Shown in pieces: positions 46,611 to 54,942 of a DNA stretch of 64,000 nucleotides (positions are counted from its first letter, which is position 1; each line of letters begins with the position of its first letter). Source of the stretch: Anaeropeptidivorans aminofermentans (GTDB lineage Bacteria; Bacillota; Clostridia; Lachnospirales; UBA5962); assembly GCF_940670685.1 (NCBI RefSeq), contig NZ_OW711693.1, positions 186,001-250,000 of the forward strand. The letters run 5' to 3'. Under the pieces are notes generated by a model, which was not told the origin of the DNA, made no database searches, and was given only the letters and a program-made list of their open reading frames with translations. The position numbers and the translations under genes are program-made.

Positions 46611-46662
46611 AAAATAAAAATCCGTCTTTAAGAAAACGAATCTCGAAGGCGGATTTTTATTT
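46611..46662. terminator. Terminator, both directions
   Basis: AAAAATCCG(T)CTT pairs with AAGGCGGATTTTT, flanked by A and T runs. It probably ends the minus-strand ABC operon. Confidence 0.8.
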
Positions 46663-46761
46663 ATATATATAGAGAAATAAAGGATTAAGTAAAACAAAGT
46701 AACAGGCCGTGTTGTAAAACTTAAATCTTAGCAGCTTTTATATTTTTAAACAAAGATGCAA

Positions 46762-48168
46762 TTACTCTGTTCTTATGGCAGCCAGGGCACTTAAATTCAT
46801 GGCCCTCTTCGCCGGGAAATAGCCTGATACAAGGCCAATGACACAGGCAAAGGCAAGAGCCGCAAGGCTAAGCCAAAGAGGGATTACGCTTACGGAAGAG
46901 CCACCGCCCATACCGCCGCCTGTAATGCCTGAAAGGAAAGACATGCCTGTATTATTTAAGAGAAATGAGATTAGATAGCTTAGGCCGAGGCCTGCCAGTC
47001 CTCCTATAAAGCCTATGAGGGCAGCTTCCAGAAGGAAAAGCTTCTTTATATCCTTTATGGAGGCGCCGATAACCTTCATAATACCAATTTCTCGTGTTCT
47101 TTCATAAATAGACATAATCATGGTATTGGTTATGCCGATGGCTGCAACAAATAATGAAACGGCGCCGATGGCTCCCAGGAAAAGCTGGAGGCTTCTGCTC
47201 ATTTCGTTCATTTGATTAAGCATATCGATGAAATAGCTGTCGGCATAAAATCCCATTTCTTCTATCTGCGCTTTCACAGCTTCTACATTTTTGACATCGT
47301 TTACTTTTATAAGAATATTGTCAAATTCATTGGTATTTGTGCTTCTTTGACCGCCGGAATAGCCGCCGCCGGAATTCTGGCTCTGTTCATATCGTGCCTG
47401 ATCGGCTTTAAGCTTTTGAACATCTTTAATGTTCATGAATACGTAATAGTCTGTATCCCAGTTCATAGGCTGTAAAACGCCTTTAACACTTAATTTTATA
47501 GGTTTGGGCTTTTGCTTTCCGGTTTCTTCCTCAGTGTAAAAAGGATTGCTTTGTTCCTGGCCGAAGCTCCAGTCATAGCTTACTTCTATTTTATCTTCCA
47601 TGACGTTTACAACAGGCTCCGTATTGTCCTTCATCCACCAGTTTCTGTCCTTTGGGTCACGGTAATTGCTTGCCGCTGTCGCACCAAATACAGCGGCGTA
47701 TTTTTCGTCGGACCTTAAAAGCTCGCCCTTATCTATTTTATATTCAAAGGCTTCCATAGCTTCAGGGTCAACACCTTTTATGTTAAGGCTGGTTACGTAT
47801 TTTCCTGATACGGATTGAAGATATATTTCCATCGTGGGGGTCGCCGCCACCACATTAGGAAGCTTTTTAAAGGTCTCAAGAGCTTTTTCGTCAAGGGTTA
47901 CTTTATCCTTTCCCCTTGAAGAGGAAGCGTTTGTGTCCATGGCATAATATCTTCCGTTTCCTCCGCTGGGGTTATATACGGTTAATATCCTGATATCCCC
48001 CATTGATGAAAGGCTGTCTTCAAAATTCTTATTTACGGCAATACCAAGGCTTATCATTACTATAATTGCGGCAGTACCTATAACAACCCCTAATATTGTA
48101 AGAAAGGTTCTGACCTTTCTTTTAAAGAGATTCCGGAGGCTCATTACGATAATATCGATACTACTCAT
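46762..48168 (-). CDS. MacB-type ABC permease
   Basis: A 468-residue FtsX/MacB permease. TM1 (about 20-42) is followed by a large extracytoplasmic MacB periplasmic-core domain (about 50-325), then three TM helices with the FtsX-domain signature ERTREIGIMKVIGAS. The end is AKRAMNLSALAAIRTE, the normal close of this family. It works with the ATPase encoded at the start of the operon as a mechanotransmission-type complex. Its start overlaps the preceding gene by eight bases. The extracellular domain has an unusual Gly/Ser/Gln-rich loop (QNSGGGYSGGQRST). Confidence 0.9.
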   Translation of the reverse strand: MSSIDIIVMSLRNLFKRKVRTFLTILGVVIGTAAIIVMISLGIAVNKNFEDSLSSMGDIRILTVYNPSGGNGRYYAMDTNASSSRGKDKVTLDEKALETFKKLPNVVAATPTMEIYLQSVSGKYVTSLNIKGVDPEAMEAFEYKIDKGELLRSDEKYAAVFGATAASNYRDPKDRNWWMKDNTEPVVNVMEDKIEVSYDWSFGQEQSNPFYTEEETGKQKPKPIKLSVKGVLQPMNWDTDYYVFMNIKDVQKLKADQARYEQSQNSGGGYSGGQRSTNTNEFDNILIKVNDVKNVEAVKAQIEEMGFYADSYFIDMLNQMNEMSRSLQLFLGAIGAVSLFVAAIGITNTMIMSIYERTREIGIMKVIGASIKDIKKLFLLEAALIGFIGGLAGLGLSYLISFLLNNTGMSFLSGITGGGMGGGSSVSVIPLWLSLAALAFACVIGLVSGYFPAKRAMNLSALAAIRTE

Positions 48169-50422
48169 TTAAATCAAAGCTTTCCTTTTTCTTTTTTCTT
48201 CTATACAGCACAGCGCCGCCTGCTGCCGCTGCTAATACAACTGCCCCTATGGCAACATATTTAATTATGCCGCCGCCTTTTTTAATAGGAAGGCCTGTTG
48301 CGGGATCGATAGGAAGGCCGGTTTCAGGGTCAAGGGGAAATCCGGTTTCAGGGTCAATCATCATGCCCATTCCCTCTTCCATCGGGGCGCTTTCCATTAT
48401 TTCTATGTTAAATTCTTTTACCTCTTCCACCTTTTCACCGGCGTCGTCTTCGTAGGAGATTACTATTTTACCTGTCTGGCTTCCGGCTTCCGTAGGAATC
48501 AGGGTATTGTCATAATATTCTGTACTGCTTGGGTTAAAGCTTCCGTAGTAAGTTGATTTCTGGTTGGCATCAAAATTACCTTCAACCTTAATCATCAGGT
48601 TTGAAAGGGTAACTTTACCTGTGTTGTACATCTCAAAATTAAGATAGATTGGCTGGCCTACAAAGCCTGTTTCATCGATTACAAATTCGCTTACGTCAAG
48701 CTTTGTTACCTGCTTTACGCTGATGCCTACGATTTCTGTGGTTTTATATTCGTTATTTTCCATATCTTCGTATTCGAAATTAACATTTATGGTATAAGTC
48801 TTAGGAGAAGCATCGGGTATTGTGTAAAAACGAAGGTTTTTCGTTACCTCGCCTTTAGGGGCCATTTGGTCTATATAAAAGGTATTGCTGCTGTTGACCG
48901 GTGAAAATACGCTTCCCTTTTTCTCGGTGCCTTCATCAACAGTAAGGTAGGCCTTTATATTTTTTATAGGCTTCTGAGCGTTGGTATTTAAAAAGGTCAT
49001 GGAAAGGTCGAATTCCTGTCCTGCCTTTACAATAACAGGGTCACTCTGGTAGGCTTTAACGATAATTTTAGGAACGCTTGTTTTTTCGTCCTTCTCTTCG
49101 TCTTTTTTATCCCCTTCGGGGTTCGATACATTAACTCCCTGATACTGGGTAAAGGAGATGACTTCCTTTGTGTCGTCGTCCTTTATTTTTCCCGTTTCAT
49201 ATTCAAGGGTAAAGCCGATAACATAGTTTTGCGTTTTTGAAGCCGCTGTGGGGGCAAAGGTAAAGGAAAGGTTTTGAGACTCTCCTGAATTAAGGTTATT
49301 AATCTGCAAAATAGCTGCCGATTTCGGTACGATAGCCCCTTCGCCTTCCGGTTTTGCAGTGATTTTTATATTTTTCGCGGCAGCAGCAGATGTGTTTTTT
49401 ACAACTGCCGTCATGGTAAAGTTCTGGCCTACGCCTATAGTAGAGTTAGGGGTAGAGATACTCTCTATGTATACTTCGGAGCTTGAGCCTTCCGATGCAG
49501 TGCCGTCATTTATGCTTACATAGTAGGAGTATTCTTTTGTCTGGCGAGCTTCTCCGCCGTTATCGTAAGAAAGCTTCAGGGTAATAGGGTAAGAGCCGTT
49601 TTTAAGCTTCTTATTGCTGCTTAAGTTTATTGAAAATTTATTTGAAATATTTTTATCCATAGTTGGATAGCTTACGATATTAGTCGAATTTTTAATAAAG
49701 ATTTCTTCGGATTTAAGACCATCTATAGAAACCTGAACGTCGGAAACAGATGAATTTCCCTTGTTTTCTATTATTCCTTCAAGGGTAAAATCGCTTCCGG
49801 CTTTAATGTTTTGAGGGCTGGTGGTTAAATTGTCTATTATTAAATTTCCAGCGGCAGTTTTATTGTCTACTTTTATTTGAATACTGCTGGTGTTTGTTTT
49901 TTCTTCGTTATTGGAATTAAGGTAGGCATGGGTAAACTCTAAAGCATAATATCCCGTTTTTACAGAAGTATCAACAGATATATTGAGTTTTGCTTTATAA
50001 GAAGCCTTGTTTCCAAGCTGGGAACGGTAACCGTCGGTTCCTTCAAATGAAGCAACTATGCCGGGAGTTGCTGATTTAACAGTAGTAAGTATATTCTTTG
50101 CAGAAGGACTTACAAGATTTTTAATGGTAATTGAGAATGTTTTGCTTGTATTTGCTTCTATATCTATGGAAAGAGGATCTACTACCATTATATACGGTTT
50201 TTCCGGAGTGGGATTTGAGGTTCCACCACCGGAATTGATAAGGTCTTCCAATTCTCTTATTTTATCCCTTTGATCAGAAACTGTTCTGTCAAGACTGTTA
50301 ATTTTATCTATAAGGTCCTGAATTTCTGAGGGCGTTTCCGTGCTTCCCCCATATGCATTTCCGCTGAAAGCCATAACGAAAGCCAGCATCATGGGCAGTA
50401 TTTTTGCAAATTTCTTCATCAT
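48161..50422 (-). CDS. Exported, membrane-anchored protein with repeated Ig-like (CARDB/NEW3-type) domains
   Basis: A 753-residue surface protein. Signal peptide (about 1-26); a short coiled coil (about 33-65, IQDLIDKINSLDRTVSDQ); then about five beta-sandwich domains of the COG1361/CARDB/NEW3 sort (repeated patterns such as GQNFTMTAVVKNTSA, AGQEFDLSMTFLNTNA and GQPIYLNFEMYNTGK). Next come three DP-(E/A)-TG-x-P repeats, one TM helix and a KKKK tail. It is encoded between the ATPase and permease of one operon, so it is probably the outer partner of that ABC complex. The function is unknown. RBS GAGGAGTAGAG precedes ATGATG. Confidence 0.82.
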   Translation of the reverse strand: MMKKFAKILPMMLAFVMAFSGNAYGGSTETPSEIQDLIDKINSLDRTVSDQRDKIRELEDLINSGGGTSNPTPEKPYIMVVDPLSIDIEANTSKTFSITIKNLVSPSAKNILTTVKSATPGIVASFEGTDGYRSQLGNKASYKAKLNISVDTSVKTGYYALEFTHAYLNSNNEEKTNTSSIQIKVDNKTAAGNLIIDNLTTSPQNIKAGSDFTLEGIIENKGNSSVSDVQVSIDGLKSEEIFIKNSTNIVSYPTMDKNISNKFSINLSSNKKLKNGSYPITLKLSYDNGGEARQTKEYSYYVSINDGTASEGSSSEVYIESISTPNSTIGVGQNFTMTAVVKNTSAAAAKNIKITAKPEGEGAIVPKSAAILQINNLNSGESQNLSFTFAPTAASKTQNYVIGFTLEYETGKIKDDDTKEVISFTQYQGVNVSNPEGDKKDEEKDEKTSVPKIIVKAYQSDPVIVKAGQEFDLSMTFLNTNAQKPIKNIKAYLTVDEGTEKKGSVFSPVNSSNTFYIDQMAPKGEVTKNLRFYTIPDASPKTYTINVNFEYEDMENNEYKTTEIVGISVKQVTKLDVSEFVIDETGFVGQPIYLNFEMYNTGKVTLSNLMIKVEGNFDANQKSTYYGSFNPSSTEYYDNTLIPTEAGSQTGKIVISYEDDAGEKVEEVKEFNIEIMESAPMEEGMGMMIDPETGFPLDPETGLPIDPATGLPIKKGGGIIKYVAIGAVVLAAAAGGAVLYRRKKKKESFDLNE

Positions 50423-50437
50423 CTCTACTCCTCTTTT

Positions 50438-51124
50438 TTAAATGTTTACAAATTGCTTAATTAAGTCTTCTTCAGAATAGTCCTCGGAATGTATTACCTT
50501 TTCAACGTTTCCGTCTCGGATACTTATGATTGTGTTGGCGTAATGGGCAATTTCCAGGTCATGAGTTACGATAATCAAGGTCTGATTATTTCTTTTAGCC
50601 ATACCCGTAATAAGCTCCATCATTTCAAGGGTGGTTTTCGTATCGAGGTTTCCTGTAGGCTCGTCGGCAAATACAATTTCCGGCTCGTTAATAAAGGCCC
50701 TCGCAATACTTACCCTTTGCTGCTGCCCGCCTGAAAGCTGAGAGGGCTTATGGTTCTCCCTTTTGTCAAGGCCTACGGCGTTTAGCATATCCTTTGCTTT
50801 TTTCATACGTGCTTTTTTGCTCACTTTTTTAAAAATAAGCGGCAATGTAACGTTTTCAAGCGCCGTAAAGGACGGCAGAAGATTAAAGGATTGGAAAACA
50901 AAGCCTATATATTTCTGCCTGTAGTCGGCAAGCTGTCTTTCGTTTAGTTTTTCTATGTGATAATTTTTAAAGATTATTTCGCCTTTTGTGGGCTTTTCAA
51001 GGCCGGCTATGAGGTTAAGCAAAGTAGATTTTCCGGAACCGGAGGTCCCTAAAAGGCAGTATATTTTTCCCTTTTCAAAATCAAGGTTTATATTGTCTAG
51101 GGCGATTATTTTTTCGTCTCCCAT
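50438..51124 (-). CDS. ABC transporter ATP-binding protein, LolD/MacB class
   Basis: An ATPase of at least 228 residues: Walker A GTSGSGKST (26-34), Q-loop FVFQSFNLLPSF, signature QLSGGQQQRVSIARAF, Walker B IVFADEPTGNLD and the switch His in IVTHD. It pairs with the MacB-type permease two genes downstream. The coordinates begin at the first ATG. The frame, however, continues upstream with family sequence (EPIISLKNVRKVYK), where no ATG, GTG, TTG or CTG exists. Translation may begin at a rare codon such as ATC 51169, a few bases after GGGGTGA. Confidence 0.9.
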   Translation of the reverse strand: MGDEKIIALDNINLDFEKGKIYCLLGTSGSGKSTLLNLIAGLEKPTKGEIIFKNYHIEKLNERQLADYRQKYIGFVFQSFNLLPSFTALENVTLPLIFKKVSKKARMKKAKDMLNAVGLDKRENHKPSQLSGGQQQRVSIARAFINEPEIVFADEPTGNLDTKTTLEMMELITGMAKRNNQTLIIVTHDLEIAHYANTIISIRDGNVEKVIHSEDYSEEDLIKQFVNI

Positions 51125-51204
51125 TTTATAGACCTTGCGTACATTTTTAAGAGAAATTATAGGTTCGATACGATCACCCCGTTTTATAATAATAAAAAAA
51201 TACT

Positions 51205-51366
51205 AGGGCGTGTCTGAAAACTCCAAACTCTAGGATATTTTGCCATAAAAGTGCGACTTCATCGTTGTAAATCCTCAAGATAGCGCTGCTATCTTTGCGG
51301 TTTTCTCCTCGAATTCACACTTTCTTACAAAATATCCGTCGGTTTTCCGGTTTTCAGACACTGCCT
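51205..51366. repeat. Family E element, complete
   Basis: 162 bp from AGGGCGTGTCTGAAAA to TTTTCAGACACTGCCT, flanked by CTA/TAG. The inner part has GATAGCGCTGCTATC and GGTTTTCTCCTCGAATTCAC. The ends resemble those of the IS5-type remnant at 46334. Confidence 0.85.
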
Positions 51367-52081
51367 AGGCAAAGCAAAAATACAAATCATCTACTCATAA
51401 GACGATATACCTATTAAAAAAGTTCCGCTTAAGTAAAAATTAATAAAAATGACAGAAATTTTATTACAGTTAGCATATATCATTTAAATGACTTTGTAAA
51501 CTGAAAAAGACAGCCTTTAAAAGCCAAAAGCTATATAAACCGCCATTTACGGGCCATAGGTACCATTCTTAAATTTTTATTAAATAATTATTTGAAACGA
51601 CAGATATTATTTAATAAATCCGCCAAAATTCGCCAAATAAACATAGAACCTTTAACAGAATATTAAATTGCCGAGAATTTAAGGGACTTTTGTTGAAATT
51701 CACGGTAAAAAACAGTTAATTATAATTTAATATCTGCCTTGTGGACAAAATTCGCCAAAGGCTTTATAATTATTTGAAGGCTAGGGTTAGCCCATATAAT
51801 TTTATTAAAGCTAGTTTTAGTAAATAATCATATATGGCCTTAACCCGCATAAAATCAAATGAAAGCAAAAAGAAAAATCATCTTTTAAGCATATAGTTTT
51901 ATAAAAACATTCATTATGAATGATGAAAGGCCGCGAACTTAGAGCGCAGGGCAGATGTAATTGAAAGATGGCCGGCGAATTTAGTAAACGGCAATTCAAA
52001 TTTGTCAAACAAATTAAATTTCACTTTGTTAGAAATTACCAAATGGCTCATAATAGATATTGCAGCGTGGGGGGCTATGCA
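51367..52081. other. Long AT-rich upstream region of the deacetylase gene
   Basis: I see no gene in this stretch. CGCCAAA occurs three times (about 51620, 51631 and 51753), twice as ATTCGCCAAA. A long hairpin pairs GGGTTAGCCCATATA (from 51784) with TATATGGCCTTAACCC (to about 51847). ATTCATTATGAATGAT near 51909 is a small palindrome. Several could be regulatory, but none is identifiable. Confidence 0.4.
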
Positions 52082-53269
52082 TTGAGGATGAATAAATTTA
52101 TAAATAAGATAGCCTTATGGGGGCTGTTGTTTTCCACGGCTTTTACAGGGTGCAGCGGTGTTGCCTCGGGAGAGCCTGTAAGTGCCGTTGCGGCAGTGAT
52201 AGAAAACAGCTCCGACTATAAGAAGGCCTTAGAAACGGAAAATAAAGAAAATCCCGAAAAGGAAAATACTGAACAAGAAGAAAATACCCAGCCTGAAACA
52301 CCTGTGCCTCCCAAGGAGGAAGGGGCGGCAGAACCGGAGCAAGAGCCTGAAAAGAAGCCCTTTGATCCTTCTCTTAAGCCCAATGAGGTTGGGAACGTTC
52401 TCATTATAATGTATCATCATATCGTAGAATACGATACCAATAAGAATCTTGAAAGAAGCGCCAAGGATTTCAGAAGCGATCTGGAAAGGCTCTATGACGA
52501 AGGCTACAGGCTTACTTCCATGGAAAGCCTGATTCAGAATAAAATAGAGGTGGAACCAGGGAAAAGCCCCGTCGTATTAACCTTCGACGATGGCTGGAGC
52601 ACAGCATTTTCTCTGGAAGAAACAGAAGAAGGCCTGAAACCTAAGAAAAATACCGCCGTAGAAATTATAAATACATTTTGCGATGAAAGGCCGGACTTCG
52701 GAAAGGCCGCCATATTTTACATCAACGGCTATCAAGGGGCATTCAGCGGTGCAGGGAATCTTTCGGAAAGATTTCAGTACCTTGTAGAAAACGGCTACGA
52801 AATAGGAAACCATACATACAGCCACAGCAATTTATCAAAATTAAATGCAGAAGGCATTCAAAATGAAATTGTAAGCCTTGACCTTTTTGTAAAGGATATA
52901 CTGCCGGACTATCAGATGACCTCTTTCTGTTATCCTTACGGCGTACGGCCGAAAGAGGAATTAAGGCCTTTGGCTCTTAAAGGAGAATTTCAGGGTAAAA
53001 CATATGAATATAAATGGGCTTTAAGGGAAGGCCCTACGAAGAATTCCGCCGCCCCTAACAGCATTAAATTTGACCCTTTGAATGTTCCGAGAGTAAGAGG
53101 AACCAATAATGAAGAAATGGATTTATGGTGGTTTCTTGATTACTACAAGGCAAATCCTCAGTTAAAATATATATCCGACGGAGAGCCGGACGTAATTTCA
53201 GTTCCTCTTGACAGAGAAAATCTTGTGAACAAAGAAAGCATAGGGGAAAAGACTCTGAATATTTATTAA
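52082..53269 (+). CDS. Polysaccharide deacetylase lipoprotein (NodB domain)
   Basis: A 395-residue exported enzyme of carbohydrate esterase family 4. The lipoprotein signal ends in AFTGC, so it is tethered outside. An acidic Pro/Glu linker (about 50-95) leads to the NodB domain: TFDDG (catalytic base and metal Asp), HTYSH (metal His pair) and FCYPYG. Family members remove acetyl groups from peptidoglycan or other GlcNAc polymers, helping resist lysozyme. An ATG at 52088 directly follows GAGG with no space; TTG 52082, seven bases after GGGGGG, is more likely, so I start there. Confidence 0.85.
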   Translation: MRMNKFINKIALWGLLFSTAFTGCSGVASGEPVSAVAAVIENSSDYKKALETENKENPEKENTEQEENTQPETPVPPKEEGAAEPEQEPEKKPFDPSLKPNEVGNVLIIMYHHIVEYDTNKNLERSAKDFRSDLERLYDEGYRLTSMESLIQNKIEVEPGKSPVVLTFDDGWSTAFSLEETEEGLKPKKNTAVEIINTFCDERPDFGKAAIFYINGYQGAFSGAGNLSERFQYLVENGYEIGNHTYSHSNLSKLNAEGIQNEIVSLDLFVKDILPDYQMTSFCYPYGVRPKEELRPLALKGEFQGKTYEYKWALREGPTKNSAAPNSIKFDPLNVPRVRGTNNEEMDLWWFLDYYKANPQLKYISDGEPDVISVPLDRENLVNKESIGEKTLNIY

Positions 53270-53272
53270 TGC

Positions 53273-53313
53273 AAATAAAGGCTAAGGCTTATAGGCTTTA
53301 GCCTTTATTTATA
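53273..53313 (+). terminator. Terminator after the deacetylase gene
   Basis: AAATAAAGGCTAA(G)GC pairs with GCTTTAGCCTTTATTT around a short loop. Confidence 0.85.
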
Positions 53314-53315
53314 TT

Positions 53316-53408
53316 TAAATATATATAAAATAGCAGTATAGTTAATTTGCTTTTCTCTTATTTTAAGTTCTTTGAAGCCAGCTGTTGATAGGGTCATAAA
53401 AGCAAATA
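53316..53408. repeat. Family C palindromic repeat
   Basis: Leader TTTAAATATATATAAAATAG, TAGTTAATTTGCTTTTCTC, TATTTTAAGTTC and ATAAAAGCAAATACAG. Confidence 0.7.
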
Positions 53409-53439
53409 CAGCTATACAGAAAATGAAGCGCTATCCTTG

Positions 53440-53530
53440 CTTTAATATGAAATGAGCATCGTCCATTTGCTTTTACTTTATTCCAAGCCGTTTAAAGCCC
53501 TATACCTGCAGCGGAATAAAAGTAACGGGC
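53440..53530. repeat. Family C palindromic repeat next to a start region
   Basis: TTTAATATGAAATGAGCATC, GTCCATTTGCTTTTACTTTA and GCAGCGGAATAAAAGTAAC. It ends about 20 bases before the AAGGAG site of the next gene, so transcription of that gene must cross it or start in it. Confidence 0.7.
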
Positions 53531-53552
53531 GATTTATCTTAAGGAGAATATT

Positions 53553-54932
53553 ATGGAAATATACAAAACCCTTATGAACTATAAAGAAAAGGGCATTTAT
53601 CCTTTTCATATGCCCGGGCATAAAAGAAATAAGGCTTTTTTAAGCCTTCATACGGAGCCTGCGGAAATTGATTTTACGGAAATACCGGAAATGGATAATC
53701 TTCACGACCCTAAGGAAATGATTTTTGAATCTCAAAAAAAATGTGCTGTGCTTTTCGGCGCAGAAAAATCCTATTATCTTATTAACGGAACTACCTCAGG
53801 CATTATCGCTTCCATCTGTGCTTTATGCCAGGAAGGAGAAAGTATAATTGTAGCAAGAAACAGCCATAAAAGCGTTTATTCGGCTTTAATCTATTCAGGG
53901 GCGAACCCTGTATATGTTTTTCCAAAGATTAATTCCTTCGGCATCCCTGCAGGCATAAGCCCTGAGGAGGTTAAGAAGGCGCTTTTAGAAAACCCCAAGG
54001 CAAAGGCGGTTTTTATTGTAAGCCCTACCTATGAAGGCTTTGTTTCAGATATTCAGGCCATAGCGGAAGAAGTTCATAAATATCATATCCCTCTTATTGT
54101 AGACGAGGCCCACGGTTCTCATTTCGCCTTCTCAGAATATTTTCCTAAAACAGCTCTTGAAATGGGTGCTGACATCTCTATCCAGAGTCTTCATAAAACA
54201 TTGCCTTCTTATACTCAGACCTCTGTTTTGCACACTCAGGGAAATCTTTTCGACGAAAGGCTTTTAAAGCTCCATTTATCCATGATTCAGACATCGAGCC
54301 CTTCTTATATCCTCATGGCCGGTATTGACAATTGCGTTGATTTATTATATAAAGACAAAAAGAAGATATTTGAAGATTATATCAGTATTCTAGAGGGATA
54401 CAGAAAAAAAGCCCTTTCTTATAAAAATTTCATCTTAATGGGAGAAGAGCAGGAAAATACCAGTCATATCCTTTCGGTAGATAAAGGAAAGCTTACCTTT
54501 GTTCTTAAAAGAGCATATCCCAATATAGAGCAGGAGCTTCTTGATAAATATAAAATACAGCTTGAAATGGCGGCAGAAAACCATTTTATCTTAATGACAA
54601 GCCCTGCGGACACAAAAGCAGGCTTTGACAGGCTTCACTTCGCCTTAAGTGAAATCGATGAAAAAATATCAAATTTCCCCTTGAAAGAGTTTAAAATTAC
54701 AAATCAATATCCTGTTCCGAAGCAAATAATTCACCCGAAAAAAGCCCTTTATAAAGCGCCTGAATCTATGATGCTAAAAGACGCTTTGGGTAAGGTCTCA
54801 GGGGATTTTGTAACGCCGTATCCGCCGGGAATCCCTTTAATAGCCCCCGGAGAGGAAATAACAAAGGAAACGTTAGAATATTTATCCGAAAAATACCTTT
54901 CGAAAAATATCAATACCATATCAATACAATAG
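53553..54932 (+). CDS. Orn/Lys/Arg decarboxylase family PLP enzyme
   Basis: A 459-residue fold-type I PLP enzyme like YaaO/SpeA-type decarboxylases of Firmicutes. FHMPGHKRN opens the family, LINGTTSGIIA binds the phosphate, IVDEAHGSHF holds the PLP-ring Asp, and K215 in SLHKTLPSYTQ forms the Schiff base. The C-terminal domain has SGDFVTPYPPGIPLIAPGE. Substrates are lysine, ornithine or arginine; which one cannot be told. ATG follows AAGGAGAATATT. The next gene starts ten bases after its stop. Confidence 0.88.
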   Translation: MEIYKTLMNYKEKGIYPFHMPGHKRNKAFLSLHTEPAEIDFTEIPEMDNLHDPKEMIFESQKKCAVLFGAEKSYYLINGTTSGIIASICALCQEGESIIVARNSHKSVYSALIYSGANPVYVFPKINSFGIPAGISPEEVKKALLENPKAKAVFIVSPTYEGFVSDIQAIAEEVHKYHIPLIVDEAHGSHFAFSEYFPKTALEMGADISIQSLHKTLPSYTQTSVLHTQGNLFDERLLKLHLSMIQTSSPSYILMAGIDNCVDLLYKDKKKIFEDYISILEGYRKKALSYKNFILMGEEQENTSHILSVDKGKLTFVLKRAYPNIEQELLDKYKIQLEMAAENHFILMTSPADTKAGFDRLHFALSEIDEKISNFPLKEFKITNQYPVPKQIIHPKKALYKAPESMMLKDALGKVSGDFVTPYPPGIPLIAPGEEITKETLEYLSEKYLSKNINTISIQ

Positions 54933-54942
54933 GAGGAGCCTG

